Positions 55,632-63,453 of a stretch of 64,000 nucleotides of DNA are shown one piece after another. Position 1 is the stretch's first letter. The number at the start of each line of letters is the position of its first letter. The DNA is from LiPW-15 sp964530925 (GTDB lineage Bacteria > Patescibacteriota > Minisyncoccia > UBA6257 > 2-01-FULL-56-20), in assembly GCA_964530925.1 (NCBI GenBank), contig CAZHBZ010000003.1, forward strand, positions 1 to 64,000, in the 5' to 3' direction. The translations under genes were made by a program, and so were the position numbers. Below the pieces are notes generated by a model. The model did not search any database, had not been told where the DNA came from, and worked only from the letters and a program-made list of their open reading frames with translations.

Positions 55632-56351
55632 TTATCGAAGCGGCTCCACTTTGAAAACCACTTTATAAGAGTCAGGGGTCGGCATTAATGTCGAAATTCT
55701 TACCGGCCTTACTTCAGTTATGGAAACCTCGAAAGAGTCGAATGCCTTTGGGGATTGGTTAGAAGACATATCCAAAGTTTCTTTATCGGTGTCGCTTAGA
55801 AGCGTCACATTGGCGGTCACCCATCCGGCTTGAATACATTGAACATCCAGCGGACAACGGCTGTCGGAAACAATTTTATTCAAAGTAATTTTTATACCGC
55901 CGACATATTTTGTCTCGCCGACTCCGATAATATTGTCCGGAGCCGCTTCTTTCAATGATTCAACTTCAAGGCGATTTCCTTCCGTGAATGTTCCCCGAAC
56001 TTCAACATTTTTATCTATAAACTCCTGGAGAACATCGCTAACTTTGATATTTAAGGGCATCGCATAGGTCGCGGAATTAATCGCTTCCTTTGGCGCCGCG
56101 GTTATGAGCCGGAAGCCATCGCTATCCTGTTTTAAAATACCGGTAAAGGCGCGTTGGTTCGAACAGGCGGTAAAAGCGCATTTCGGACCGGTCCTCCCGA
56201 CATATGAACCATCCGGGCAGATTAGGGCTTCCATGGTGCAGAAAACTTGGTTTTCCTCCGGCTCGGAAACTTTTCCTCTTATGAAAAATGTCATGCCAAG
56301 AGCGACTAAGAGAAGGACCGCGAGCAGAGCCACCTTTTTTATTATTTGCAT
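55632..56351 (-). CDS. exported protein with CPDGSYVGRTGP motif
   Basis: 239 aa. A membrane anchor (KKVALLAVLLLVALGMTFFI) is followed by a small Cys-rich motif CTMEALICPDGSYVGRTGPKCAFTAC, which I recall as frequent in exported Parcubacteria proteins. Beta-rich sequence with a further Cys pair (SRCPLDVQCIQAGWV) completes it. Function unknown. TATAAT on the minus strand (58-63 of the 56300s) is exactly 6 nt before the ATG, so leaderless. Confidence 0.75.
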   Translation of the reverse strand: MQIIKKVALLAVLLLVALGMTFFIRGKVSEPEENQVFCTMEALICPDGSYVGRTGPKCAFTACSNQRAFTGILKQDSDGFRLITAAPKEAINSATYAMPLNIKVSDVLQEFIDKNVEVRGTFTEGNRLEVESLKEAAPDNIIGVGETKYVGGIKITLNKIVSDSRCPLDVQCIQAGWVTANVTLLSDTDKETLDMSSNQSPKAFDSFEVSITEVRPVRISTLMPTPDSYKVVFKVEPLR

Positions 56352-56368
56352 AGCCTAATTATACAAAA

Positions 56369-56863
56369 TCAACCGATCTTTATTATTTTGTATTTCTTTT
56401 CTCCGCCCGGGGTTTTTATGCCAACAATGTCGCCCATCTTTTTTCCGAGAAGCGCTTCACCCAAAGGGGATTTGTTGGAGATTCTTCCGGAGCCGGGATT
56501 GGTTTCAATAGAACCGACTATCTCGAAGATTTTTTCATCGCCGTTCAGATCCAGGGTGACCCTGGAACCGATCTGAACGATTCCAAGATTTTTGACCGGA
56601 CTTATCAAAGCCGCGCGTCTTAATCTGTCTTCCGTTCCGATTATCTGCGAATTGGCCCTCCGGAGAGCCGACTTCGCTTCTCGATATTCCGCGCTATCGG
56701 AACGATCGCCGTAGGCCGCGGTGCGCTTAGTCTCTTCGATAAGCCGCGGCAAGGATTCCTTAAGCCTCGCAAGCCGTTTTTTAAGATTCTCGATACCCTC
56801 TGCGGTAAGGTAAACCGGCCCGGTATCTGGGACTCTATTATCTTGCCTTCGCGTGAATATCAT
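56369..56863 (-). CDS. greA: transcript cleavage factor GreA/GreB
   Basis: 164 aa. The N-terminal coiled coil has the acidic tip motif as YGDRSDSAEYREAKSAL (usually GDLSENAEY), and the C-terminal FKBP-like domain has ISNKSPLGEALLGKKMGDIVGIKTPGG. It reactivates backtracked RNA polymerase. It lies 4 nt after the ABC-F gene, so the two are co-transcribed. Confidence 0.92.
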   Translation of the reverse strand: MIFTRRQDNRVPDTGPVYLTAEGIENLKKRLARLKESLPRLIEETKRTAAYGDRSDSAEYREAKSALRRANSQIIGTEDRLRRAALISPVKNLGIVQIGSRVTLDLNGDEKIFEIVGSIETNPGSGRISNKSPLGEALLGKKMGDIVGIKTPGGEKKYKIIKIG

Positions 56864-56867
56864 ACTT

Positions 56868-58325
56868 CTATTTTAACGCATCCAGATCCAAAATCTGATC
56901 TATCTTTATCTTCGCAACAAAGTCGGGAACGTGGCTCACTAGTATCATTGCTCCCTCAAAGCGATTTAAAGCGTTCGCGATTATAGGAATATGGCGGAAG
57001 TTTATATGATTTGTCGGCTCGTCGAGTATCAAGAGCCCCGGGCGTTCCAAGACCAGTCGCGCGAAAGCAACCAATCCTTTCTGGCCCTCGGAGAGGGAAC
57101 CTATTTTTGTTTTTAATATTTCCGATGTCAAAAGAAAGCCGGCGGCGTGGGAGCGCAGATCTTCTTCGGTCATTTTGCCAGCCGCGTCCTTCAAGGTGTT
57201 GTAAACGGTTTCCTCGAAATTAAGTGTGGAAAAATCCTGACGATAATAGCCGATCCGCGCGTCCTTTGAGACATGTTCGCCTTTGGCGTGGCCGGAAGCG
57301 AGAGCTTCGAGAAGCGTGGTCTTGCCGATGCCATTCGGACCGGTCAAAAGCAAATGCTCTTTTTTCTTTAAGACGATATCTACTTTTTTTGCCGTCGCCT
57401 TATGATTTTTAATGACGGAAACGGATTTCAAAGTAAGAATCGGATTTTCCAGGTCCTCCTGGCAGGGGATAACGAAGTTCCTTATAGTCTTGTCTTCCTG
57501 CCGGGTTTCCACGATCTCGCCCTCAAGCTTCTCGATGTTCTCTTTCATTTTTCGTGCCACATCGCGCATGTGGCCTCCTTTTTGGGCGAAAAAATTAGCC
57601 TGTTCCTTGCGATGGGCGATTTCTTTCTCGAGCCGCACGTTTTTCATTCTTTCCCTTTCCAGGCGATTCTTGATCTCTTCCACCAAGAAAAGATAGTTGC
57701 CGGCATATTGCTCGGTCTTTTTGGTGAAGATATCCAGGTAAATTACACCCTCCGTAAACGAATTCAAAAACTCCGCGTCGTGAGAGATGACGATAACCGT
57801 TTTTTTATATTCCTTAAGGAACTTGGTGAGATGGGCGATTCCTTCTTTATCCAAATTATTGGTTGGCTCATCAAGAAGTAAAATATCCGAGTCCTGGATG
57901 AGCGCCTGGGCCAAGAGAAGTCTGGCCTGTTGGCCGCCCGAGAAAGTCTTGAGCTGTCTGTCGAGCGGAGCGTCCAAATTTACGACTTCTAAAATTTTCG
58001 CGATACGCGGTTCAATATCGTATATTTTTTTTGAAAAAGCGGACTCAAAAAATTCTTTGACGGTCGAATCCATTTGGGAACGGGGGATTACCTGCTTGGA
58101 AAGCGCGATAGTGAGACCGTTGCCGATATTGATGGCGCCGGATTCCGGTTCTATCTCTCCGGTTATAAGTTTAAATATGGTGCTTTTCCCCGAGCCGTTC
58201 TGGCCCATCAGGGTTATTTTAGAGCCTCGGCGCACCGAAAACTCCGCTTCTTCTAGAATCGGTTTCTGCGGTCCGTATTCGAAAGATACGCCGTTAAATC
58301 TAAGGATTACCTCGTTTGTTGCCAT
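56868..58325 (-). CDS. ABC-F family ATPase
   Basis: 485 aa with two ABC domains in one chain and no membrane segments. The first has GQNGSGKST, TFSGGQQARLLLAQAL and LLLDEPTNNLD. The second has GPNGIGKTT, LSEGQKGLVAFARLV and LILDEPTNH. A charged linker with coiled coil (about residues 215-280) joins them. ABC-F proteins act on the ribosome in translation or antibiotic protection; the subgroup cannot be fixed. Confidence 0.93.
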   Translation of the reverse strand: MATNEVILRFNGVSFEYGPQKPILEEAEFSVRRGSKITLMGQNGSGKSTIFKLITGEIEPESGAINIGNGLTIALSKQVIPRSQMDSTVKEFFESAFSKKIYDIEPRIAKILEVVNLDAPLDRQLKTFSGGQQARLLLAQALIQDSDILLLDEPTNNLDKEGIAHLTKFLKEYKKTVIVISHDAEFLNSFTEGVIYLDIFTKKTEQYAGNYLFLVEEIKNRLERERMKNVRLEKEIAHRKEQANFFAQKGGHMRDVARKMKENIEKLEGEIVETRQEDKTIRNFVIPCQEDLENPILTLKSVSVIKNHKATAKKVDIVLKKKEHLLLTGPNGIGKTTLLEALASGHAKGEHVSKDARIGYYRQDFSTLNFEETVYNTLKDAAGKMTEEDLRSHAAGFLLTSEILKTKIGSLSEGQKGLVAFARLVLERPGLLILDEPTNHINFRHIPIIANALNRFEGAMILVSHVPDFVAKIKIDQILDLDALK

Positions 58326-58417
58326 GGTTTAAGAGCTGAGCAAGAGCTTTATCTTGCACTATTTTGAGGTTTTACGCAATCTTCTCTAAATTACTTGTCT
58401 AAACTATAATTTTTTGT

Positions 58418-58927
58418 ATGGAAAACCAAAATGTCATATCTGTCGGGCAGGATGGATTTCTTGTTTGGAACGGAGAAAGATTCAAGTGCGCTATCGGAAA
58501 GTCCGGTATGTTTGAGGACAAAAAAGAAGGAGATGGTGGAACTCCCGTCGGCTGTTTCGCTTTGCGAGAAGTTTTTTACAGAGCTGATAAGATCGCCAAA
58601 CCAACCACCGCCCTCCCGGTTCGCGCGCTAGAGAAAAACGACGGATGGTGCGATGAGTCGACCGATCCAAATTACAACAAACGGGTTTCGTTGCCATACG
58701 CGGCGAGTCACGAAGAACTTTGGAGGGAAGACGATCTTTACGACATTATAGTGCCTGTCGGGTACAACGATGACCCGACCGTATCGGGGAAAGGAAGTGC
58801 TATCTTTATGCACGTGGCGCGGCCAGCTTTTACGCCAACAGCTGGATGCGTCGCCCTATCCCTTCCTGACCTTCTAAAGATATTGTCCGAAATAACAGCC
58901 GAAACAAAGATTTGTATCTCCAAATAA
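58418..58927 (+). CDS. L,D-transpeptidase (YkuD-type) catalytic protein
   Basis: 169 aa. The YkuD-like domain shows the conserved His and Cys in IFMHVARPAFTPTAGCVALSLPDL, and the substrate-side GGTPVGCFAL. It cross-links peptidoglycan, or forms related bonds, when exported; no signal peptide is visible, which is odd for this role. TATAAT (58405-58410) is 7 nt before the ATG. It is followed by a strong bidirectional terminator. Confidence 0.88.
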   Translation: MENQNVISVGQDGFLVWNGERFKCAIGKSGMFEDKKEGDGGTPVGCFALREVFYRADKIAKPTTALPVRALEKNDGWCDESTDPNYNKRVSLPYAASHEELWREDDLYDIIVPVGYNDDPTVSGKGSAIFMHVARPAFTPTAGCVALSLPDLLKILSEITAETKICISK

Positions 58928-58928
58928 C

Positions 58929-58957
58929 CAAAACCCCCGCGAGAGCGGGGGTTTTTC
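58929..58957. terminator. convergent terminator
   Basis: AAACCCCCGC-GAGA-GCGGGGGTTT is followed by TT on plus and by T-rich sequence on minus. Confidence 0.9.
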
Positions 58958-58962
58958 AATGC

Positions 58963-59454
58963 TTATTTCTTTTTCTTCGGAGCAGCTTTCTTTTCGGTCT
59001 TTTTCTTGGATTTAATATCCGATTCAATCTTTTCCAAGTTTTTGTAGAACTCCGGAGTGGCCATCGGCTTTCTGGCCTTAACAGCCTCTTCTTCATCCTT
59101 ATTCCTCCTCAAGCCCTCAAGAAGACCGAGAGCCTTATCCAATTTTGATTCCAAAGATTCGATTTTGCGCTTCAGTTCATCCATTTTTACGTCGCCACCC
59201 TGAAATTGCGGAGCGCGGGGAGCAAAGTCTCTCCTTTCCGGTCTCGCGCCATGGGAATCGCCACGGCTCGCGCCAAAGCAGTCATTGCAGTAAACGGGTC
59301 GCTCTCCGGTTGGCCTAAATGGCACTTCGCAGGAGTTTCCGCATTTGGCGCAGGTAGCCCGGAACATTTCTCCTCTTCCGTTCTCATGCCTTGGTCCGCC
59401 GAAATTACGACCTCCCGACCTGCCGCCGCCGCTAAATCTCTTAAAATTTCCCAT
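58963..59454 (-). CDS. CxxCxDC-type zinc-finger protein
   Basis: 163 aa. A Gly/Arg-rich N-terminus is followed by the zinc motif FRATCAKCGNSCEVPFRPTGERPVYCNDCF, well known in Parcubacteria. A Gly/Arg-rich linker, a coiled coil (VKMDELKRKIESLESKLDKALGLLEGL) and a Lys-rich tail follow. It is probably nucleic-acid binding; cellular role unknown. Confidence 0.85.
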   Translation of the reverse strand: MGNFKRFSGGGRSGGRNFGGPRHENGRGEMFRATCAKCGNSCEVPFRPTGERPVYCNDCFGASRGDSHGARPERRDFAPRAPQFQGGDVKMDELKRKIESLESKLDKALGLLEGLRRNKDEEEAVKARKPMATPEFYKNLEKIESDIKSKKKTEKKAAPKKKK

Positions 59455-59606
59455 TTGTTTATTTTGTTATTTTTGGGTTTCTTGACTAAGTAGCAAGATT
59501 ATATTCTTTTATGGAGAAAATAGCAATAGCTAGGGAAAGGGCCGTATCTCCGGCCTGTGCATTAGCCTGCTTGCCCCTCGGGAGGGCAGGGGAGGATAAT
59601 TTATAT

Positions 59607-59837
59607 ATGACCAAACAAACGTCTCTAAGAATAATATTTTATGTTGCTCTTTTCGGACTGATGTTTTCCGGATACCTTTCTTATCAGGAATTATTTGGCG
59701 AAGCGGTAGCAACCTGTCCGGCCATCGGTCCGGCCGATACTGTGTTCGGTTATCCAGCTTGTATCTATGGATTTTTTGTATACTTCGTAATTGCCGTTGT
59801 CGCCGGCTTGGCTGCTTGGAGGCCAGACGATAAATAG
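59607..59837 (+). CDS. small membrane protein with two Cys
   Basis: 76 aa from the ATG that has GATAAT (59595-59600) exactly 6 nt upstream. An extension to 59511 passes through a palindromic stretch and is unlikely. It has two membrane helices (IIFYVALFGLMFSGYLSYQ and IYGFFVYFVIAVVAGLAAW) with an external loop holding two Cys (TCPAIG and PACIYG), a layout recalling a shortened VKOR-like protein. Function uncertain. Confidence 0.6.
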   Translation: MTKQTSLRIIFYVALFGLMFSGYLSYQELFGEAVATCPAIGPADTVFGYPACIYGFFVYFVIAVVAGLAAWRPDDK

Positions 59838-59853
59838 GAAGTTAGAAAAAATT

Positions 59854-59895
59854 AAATGCCCCGCGGGAAATATAGGATTCCCCGGGGCATTTTGT
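59854..59895. terminator. convergent terminator
   Basis: ATGCCCCG (59856-59863) pairs with CGGGGCAT (59883-59890), followed by TTTG on plus and by T-rich sequence on minus. Confidence 0.8.
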
Positions 59896-60147
59896 TTAGA
59901 CGAGAAAAACGAGAATGAGAAAGACAAGGAATGCCACGGCAAGAGCGGCGAGGAAAGAACGAGCGACGATCTTCGGATGGCTTTTGCAGGCCTCCTTGCA
60001 CGACTCACAGCTTTCGAATATGAGCTTCAGGAGCCAATGCTCCAGTCTGACTTCCTTCCTTTTCAAATAGCAGGCAAACCGCATGAATAGGTAGGCGGCG
60101 GCCCAGACCCCAAGGAACACGTAGAGTATCGCGAAGAAGAGTCCCAT
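59896..60147 (-). CDS. small two-helix membrane cassette protein
   Basis: 83 aa with membrane helices at both ends (FFAILYVFLGVWAAAYLFMRFA and FLAALAVAFLVFLILVFLV). A central charged segment carries ESCESCKEACKSH, a cluster of three Cys and one His that could bind metal. AAAGGAG precedes the ATG, as in other cassette genes. No family recognised. Confidence 0.6.
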   Translation of the reverse strand: MGLFFAILYVFLGVWAAAYLFMRFACYLKRKEVRLEHWLLKLIFESCESCKEACKSHPKIVARSFLAALAVAFLVFLILVFLV

Positions 60148-60217
60148 AACGTCTCCTTTCTGCTTAATCTTAGCATTTCCGCAGCCGTTAGTCCTAATTT
60201 TGAGTTATCAACAACAT

Positions 60218-60252
60218 ACTACCTTGCGGAACAAGGTAGTGAGTGATATGCT
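60218..60252 (+). promoter_or_regulatory. PadR-type operator and leaderless promoter
   Basis: The inverted repeat ACTACCTTG (60218-60226)/CAAGGTAGT (60232-60240) covers the -35 TTGCGG (60224-60229). The -10 TATGCT (60247-60252) follows after 17 bp and lies 6 nt before the padR start. The ACCTTG...CAAGGT form fits PadR-family operators, so autoregulation is likely. Confidence 0.7.
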
Positions 60253-60258
60253 GACCAT

Positions 60259-60600
60259 ATGGAAGAAAAAGAGGGTCTAAATATAGAAAACTCCCGTTCT
60301 CAAATGCGCCGCGGGCTTTTAGAGTTTTGCGCGCTTGCGGTTATTTCCAAGGAAGAAATGTACGCCTCAGACATCCTTGAAGCTCTGAAAGACGCTGATT
60401 TGATAGTCGTCGAGGGAACGCTATATCCGCTTCTTAGCCGACTTAAGGGCGAGGGGCTCCTTAAATACGTATGGGTCGAGTCGAGTTCCGGACCGCCAAG
60501 GAAATATTATTCTCTGACTCCCAGGGGTCAGGAATTCTTGGAGAAGCTCAAGGTCACATGGAAAGCTCTCAATAAATCAATAGACTCACTCGTTAAATAA
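60259..60600 (+). CDS. PadR-family transcriptional regulator
   Basis: 113 aa. A winged helix with MRRGLLEFCALAVISKEEMYASDILEALKDADLIVVEGTLYPLLSRLKGEGLLKYVWVESSSGPPRKYYSLTPRGQEFL is diagnostic of PadR. It probably represses itself and the PspC gene 14 nt downstream through the inverted repeat at 60218-60240. Confidence 0.93.
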   Translation: MEEKEGLNIENSRSQMRRGLLEFCALAVISKEEMYASDILEALKDADLIVVEGTLYPLLSRLKGEGLLKYVWVESSSGPPRKYYSLTPRGQEFLEKLKVTWKALNKSIDSLVK

Positions 60601-60614
60601 AACAAAATAAACCA

Positions 60615-62315
60615 ATGAAAAAAACCATAACGATAACAATAGGCAATACAATCTTTTATGTTGAGGAAGACGCTTTTTCAGAGCTCTCAAAATATTTGGA
60701 TTCAGTAAAGTCGCATTTCGCGAACCGCCCCGATGGCGAAGAAATAATCGCCGATATCGAAAGCCGCATCGCGGAGCATTTTTTGAAAGGAAGGGGACAC
60801 AAGGAGCGAACTGTGACCATTAATGATGTGGAAACCCTTATCACTTCTATGGGCAAGCCCGAAGAGTTCGCGGATGGGGAAGGTTCCGAATCTGCCTCGG
60901 AAGGGAAGCAAAGCGGCGCGCCCCACAAAAAACTTTATCGGGATACGAGCGATATGATGGCCGGAGGAGTAGCGTCCGGAATAGCGGCATATCTGGGAAT
61001 TGAACCGATCATCATGAGGATTGCCTTTGTCTTGTTCACTCTATCTTGGGGATTTGGAATCGCGATTTATATTCTCCTTTGGATTCTTATGCCGGAAGCT
61101 AAAACAGCTTCGGAAAAACTCCAAATGAAGGGTGACCCCATAACGTTAAAATCTATCGACAAGGCGATGAAACAAACCGCGGAAAAGATTAAAAACGAAA
61201 CTTGGTGGAAAAAAACGGCTCGGGCGATATCCGAGACGTTGTCCGCAACTTTCGGAGTTATCTTTAAAAAAATAATCCCGATCTTCTTTAAGGTTATCGT
61301 TATTATTATCGGCGTATCGATATTGGTTTCGGCCATATTCGCGCTCCTGGGGATTACTTTTGGTTTTGCGGTCTTGATTTTTAATCTGGACTCGACCCTT
61401 ATCGACTTTCCGCTCCGGACCATCCTTTCAGGCGGCTTACTTCTTACGACCCTCATTTCCGCGTTTCTCGCTGTCGTGATTCCGGTCATTTTTATCCTTA
61501 TCTCCGGCCTGTTGCTTGCGAGGATGCGAATGATGCAAAAAGGCTGGCTGGCATTGGGTCTTTTGGGATTATGGTTTGCCTCGCTCATTGCCCTCGGGGT
61601 TTGCGCGACAAAAATAGTTCCGGCCTATCAATACGCCGTCGTGAATAACCCGGAATTTAAAACCGTTGCCAAAACTTATGAGGGCATTCAGGATTTTAGC
61701 CGGATAAACGCGATTGGCCATGTGACCTTAGAAATTCGGGAAGGGGAAAAGTTTTCGGTTGAGGCCACTGGAACGGAAAAAGAACTGCAATCCTTTACTC
61801 TCGAATCAAAAGATGGCGTTCTTACGATTGATCGCGCGTTCATCGCCAAAAACGGCAAGATATGCCTTTTCTGTTTCAGTAAAAATGTTTACTTCAAAAT
61901 AACCGCTCCGAAATACGATTCTATTCGGATAGACGGCGGCGGTCGCATTGATGCCGAACTCCCGACGGCGACCACGCTTGATTTAAAGGCGGAAAGCGGC
62001 TCAAGCGCTGTGGTTCGCCTTGGAACGCTAGAAAGCCTTCTCGCTACGCTTAAGAGCGGTTCCTGGGGGAGAATAGAGGGCGCGGCGGCGCTCGCCATGT
62101 TCGACTTGGAAAGTGGTTCTACTTTGGACGCCGAGAATCTCATCGCCAAAGAGGTAAATGTTTCCGCGAAGAGCGGTTCTTCGGCAAGAGTGAGCGCGGA
62201 AACAGAGCTTCGGGCTGAAGCGAGAAGCGGTAGCTCGATTATTTACTGGGGCGAACCGGAGTTAACAATTGATGAAAGCGGAGGCTCGAACGTGAGGCAA
62301 ATCAGAGAATATTAA
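60615..62315 (+). CDS. PspC-domain membrane protein with GIN-type adhesin tail
   Basis: 566 aa. An N-terminal HAAS-like helical region (about 1-95) is followed by a PspC domain (KKLYRDTSDMMAGGVASGIAAYLGIEPIIMRIAFVLFTLSWGFGIAIYILLWILMPEA). Three more membrane helices follow, then an external beta-helical GIN/DUF2807-like domain made of repeats such as KAESGSSAVVRLG, LESGSTLDAENL and AKSGSSARVSAE. A PadR-PspC-GIN unit is a known envelope-stress arrangement. Confidence 0.9.
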   Translation: MKKTITITIGNTIFYVEEDAFSELSKYLDSVKSHFANRPDGEEIIADIESRIAEHFLKGRGHKERTVTINDVETLITSMGKPEEFADGEGSESASEGKQSGAPHKKLYRDTSDMMAGGVASGIAAYLGIEPIIMRIAFVLFTLSWGFGIAIYILLWILMPEAKTASEKLQMKGDPITLKSIDKAMKQTAEKIKNETWWKKTARAISETLSATFGVIFKKIIPIFFKVIVIIIGVSILVSAIFALLGITFGFAVLIFNLDSTLIDFPLRTILSGGLLLTTLISAFLAVVIPVIFILISGLLLARMRMMQKGWLALGLLGLWFASLIALGVCATKIVPAYQYAVVNNPEFKTVAKTYEGIQDFSRINAIGHVTLEIREGEKFSVEATGTEKELQSFTLESKDGVLTIDRAFIAKNGKICLFCFSKNVYFKITAPKYDSIRIDGGGRIDAELPTATTLDLKAESGSSAVVRLGTLESLLATLKSGSWGRIEGAAALAMFDLESGSTLDAENLIAKEVNVSAKSGSSARVSAETELRAEARSGSSIIYWGEPELTIDESGGSNVRQIREY

Positions 62316-62316
62316 A

Positions 62317-63402
62317 TTAGCGGAGCCCCGTATCGCAAGAGATATTCGCTTCGGTGAAAGCGCCGGGCTTAACGATTATTTTTGGATGTTCGCAGCTTGG
62401 GATCTTAGCTTCACCCACGCCCAGAATATATTCTCCGGGAGGGAGAACTGCTTCAAATGTTCCGTCATCCTTGCTTTCGGTAAAACTAAAAGCGTGAACC
62501 GGATCATTGGCCGGGAAAATCGCTATAAGAGTTTTATATGGCTTGTCCGCGCAATTCTTTTCGGACGAGACCGGTCCGGGGCAGGTGGGTCCCATCATAA
62601 CCACTCCGCGGACTCCGGAGTTATTAGGAAGAATACTTTCGCTTTTCTCGGAAACGCACCCGGTATAAGTTTCCTTGTTATTTTCGAGAATTAGCGCCGT
62701 GTCGCCCTTACTAAAGAAAACAAAAGAGTCGTTGGTTGTCGCGTAGCGAATCCCACTTCCGGAAATTGTTTGAGGCAATTTTATCTGCCGACCATCGCTA
62801 AGCTTAAGTGAAACGCTTCCGGTCGGAGTCGGCGGTTCTCCTGGTTTTGGCATAGGCGCGACCGGGCCTTCATAGTAGCTGGCTTCGATGGTTTTGCCGG
62901 CATCACATTTATAGACCATTTCGCTTATGAGTTTATCGGTAATATTTTTTCCGGAAAAAACGGAAAGGCTTACATCGCATGGGCATTGGACCGGTTCATT
63001 TTCACCTCCACCTTTAAAGTCGGTGGAAAAGCTTACGATTATGTAGTTCCCGCTTTTCACGTAAGCGGTGATAGACGCTCCGGGGCCTCCGGCGGCAAGC
63101 GAATTGTCAATCGCCCAGCCTTCGGCGGTTAATTTTTCCGCGTAATACTTTTCAAAAGGATAGGTGGCTTCGGCGATATTCGTCGTGTCTTTCGCCGCGA
63201 TGGCGGTAATTTCATAACCAGTCAGCTTCTCGAATGTTTTAGGCTGAACCTCGCTCCAGGTTGCGCCCGAATACAGCGGATAAACGTCGGCCGGAAGGTT
63301 TCCCAGAACTGGCGCGACGGCTTTATTTTTTAGGCCCAAGAGGGTCAGCGCGACCAGAAAAACTATCACTGCCGAACCCGCGATAACCAATATCTTTTTC
63401 AT
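62317..63402 (-). CDS. exported protein with MliC-like domain
   Basis: 361 aa. It has a membrane anchor (ILVIAGSAVIVFLVALTLLGL) and a middle region of DUF type with CPCDVSLSVFSG. An MliC-like domain (TGSVSLKLSDGRQIKLPQTISGSGIRYATTNDSFVFFSKGDTALILENNKETYTGC) resembles membrane-bound lysozyme inhibitors. A C-terminal carboxypeptidase-regulatory-like beta domain ends SFTESKDDGTFEAVLPPGEYILGVG. TAAACT on the minus strand is exactly 6 nt before the ATG. It converges on the PspC gene with only 1 nt between. Confidence 0.78.
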   Translation of the reverse strand: MKKILVIAGSAVIVFLVALTLLGLKNKAVAPVLGNLPADVYPLYSGATWSEVQPKTFEKLTGYEITAIAAKDTTNIAEATYPFEKYYAEKLTAEGWAIDNSLAAGGPGASITAYVKSGNYIIVSFSTDFKGGGENEPVQCPCDVSLSVFSGKNITDKLISEMVYKCDAGKTIEASYYEGPVAPMPKPGEPPTPTGSVSLKLSDGRQIKLPQTISGSGIRYATTNDSFVFFSKGDTALILENNKETYTGCVSEKSESILPNNSGVRGVVMMGPTCPGPVSSEKNCADKPYKTLIAIFPANDPVHAFSFTESKDDGTFEAVLPPGEYILGVGEAKIPSCEHPKIIVKPGAFTEANISCDTGLR

Positions 63403-63453
63403 ACCTTTAGTTTAGCAGAAAAGCTTCTTGGGCGGACGTGTTAAAATTTATAT

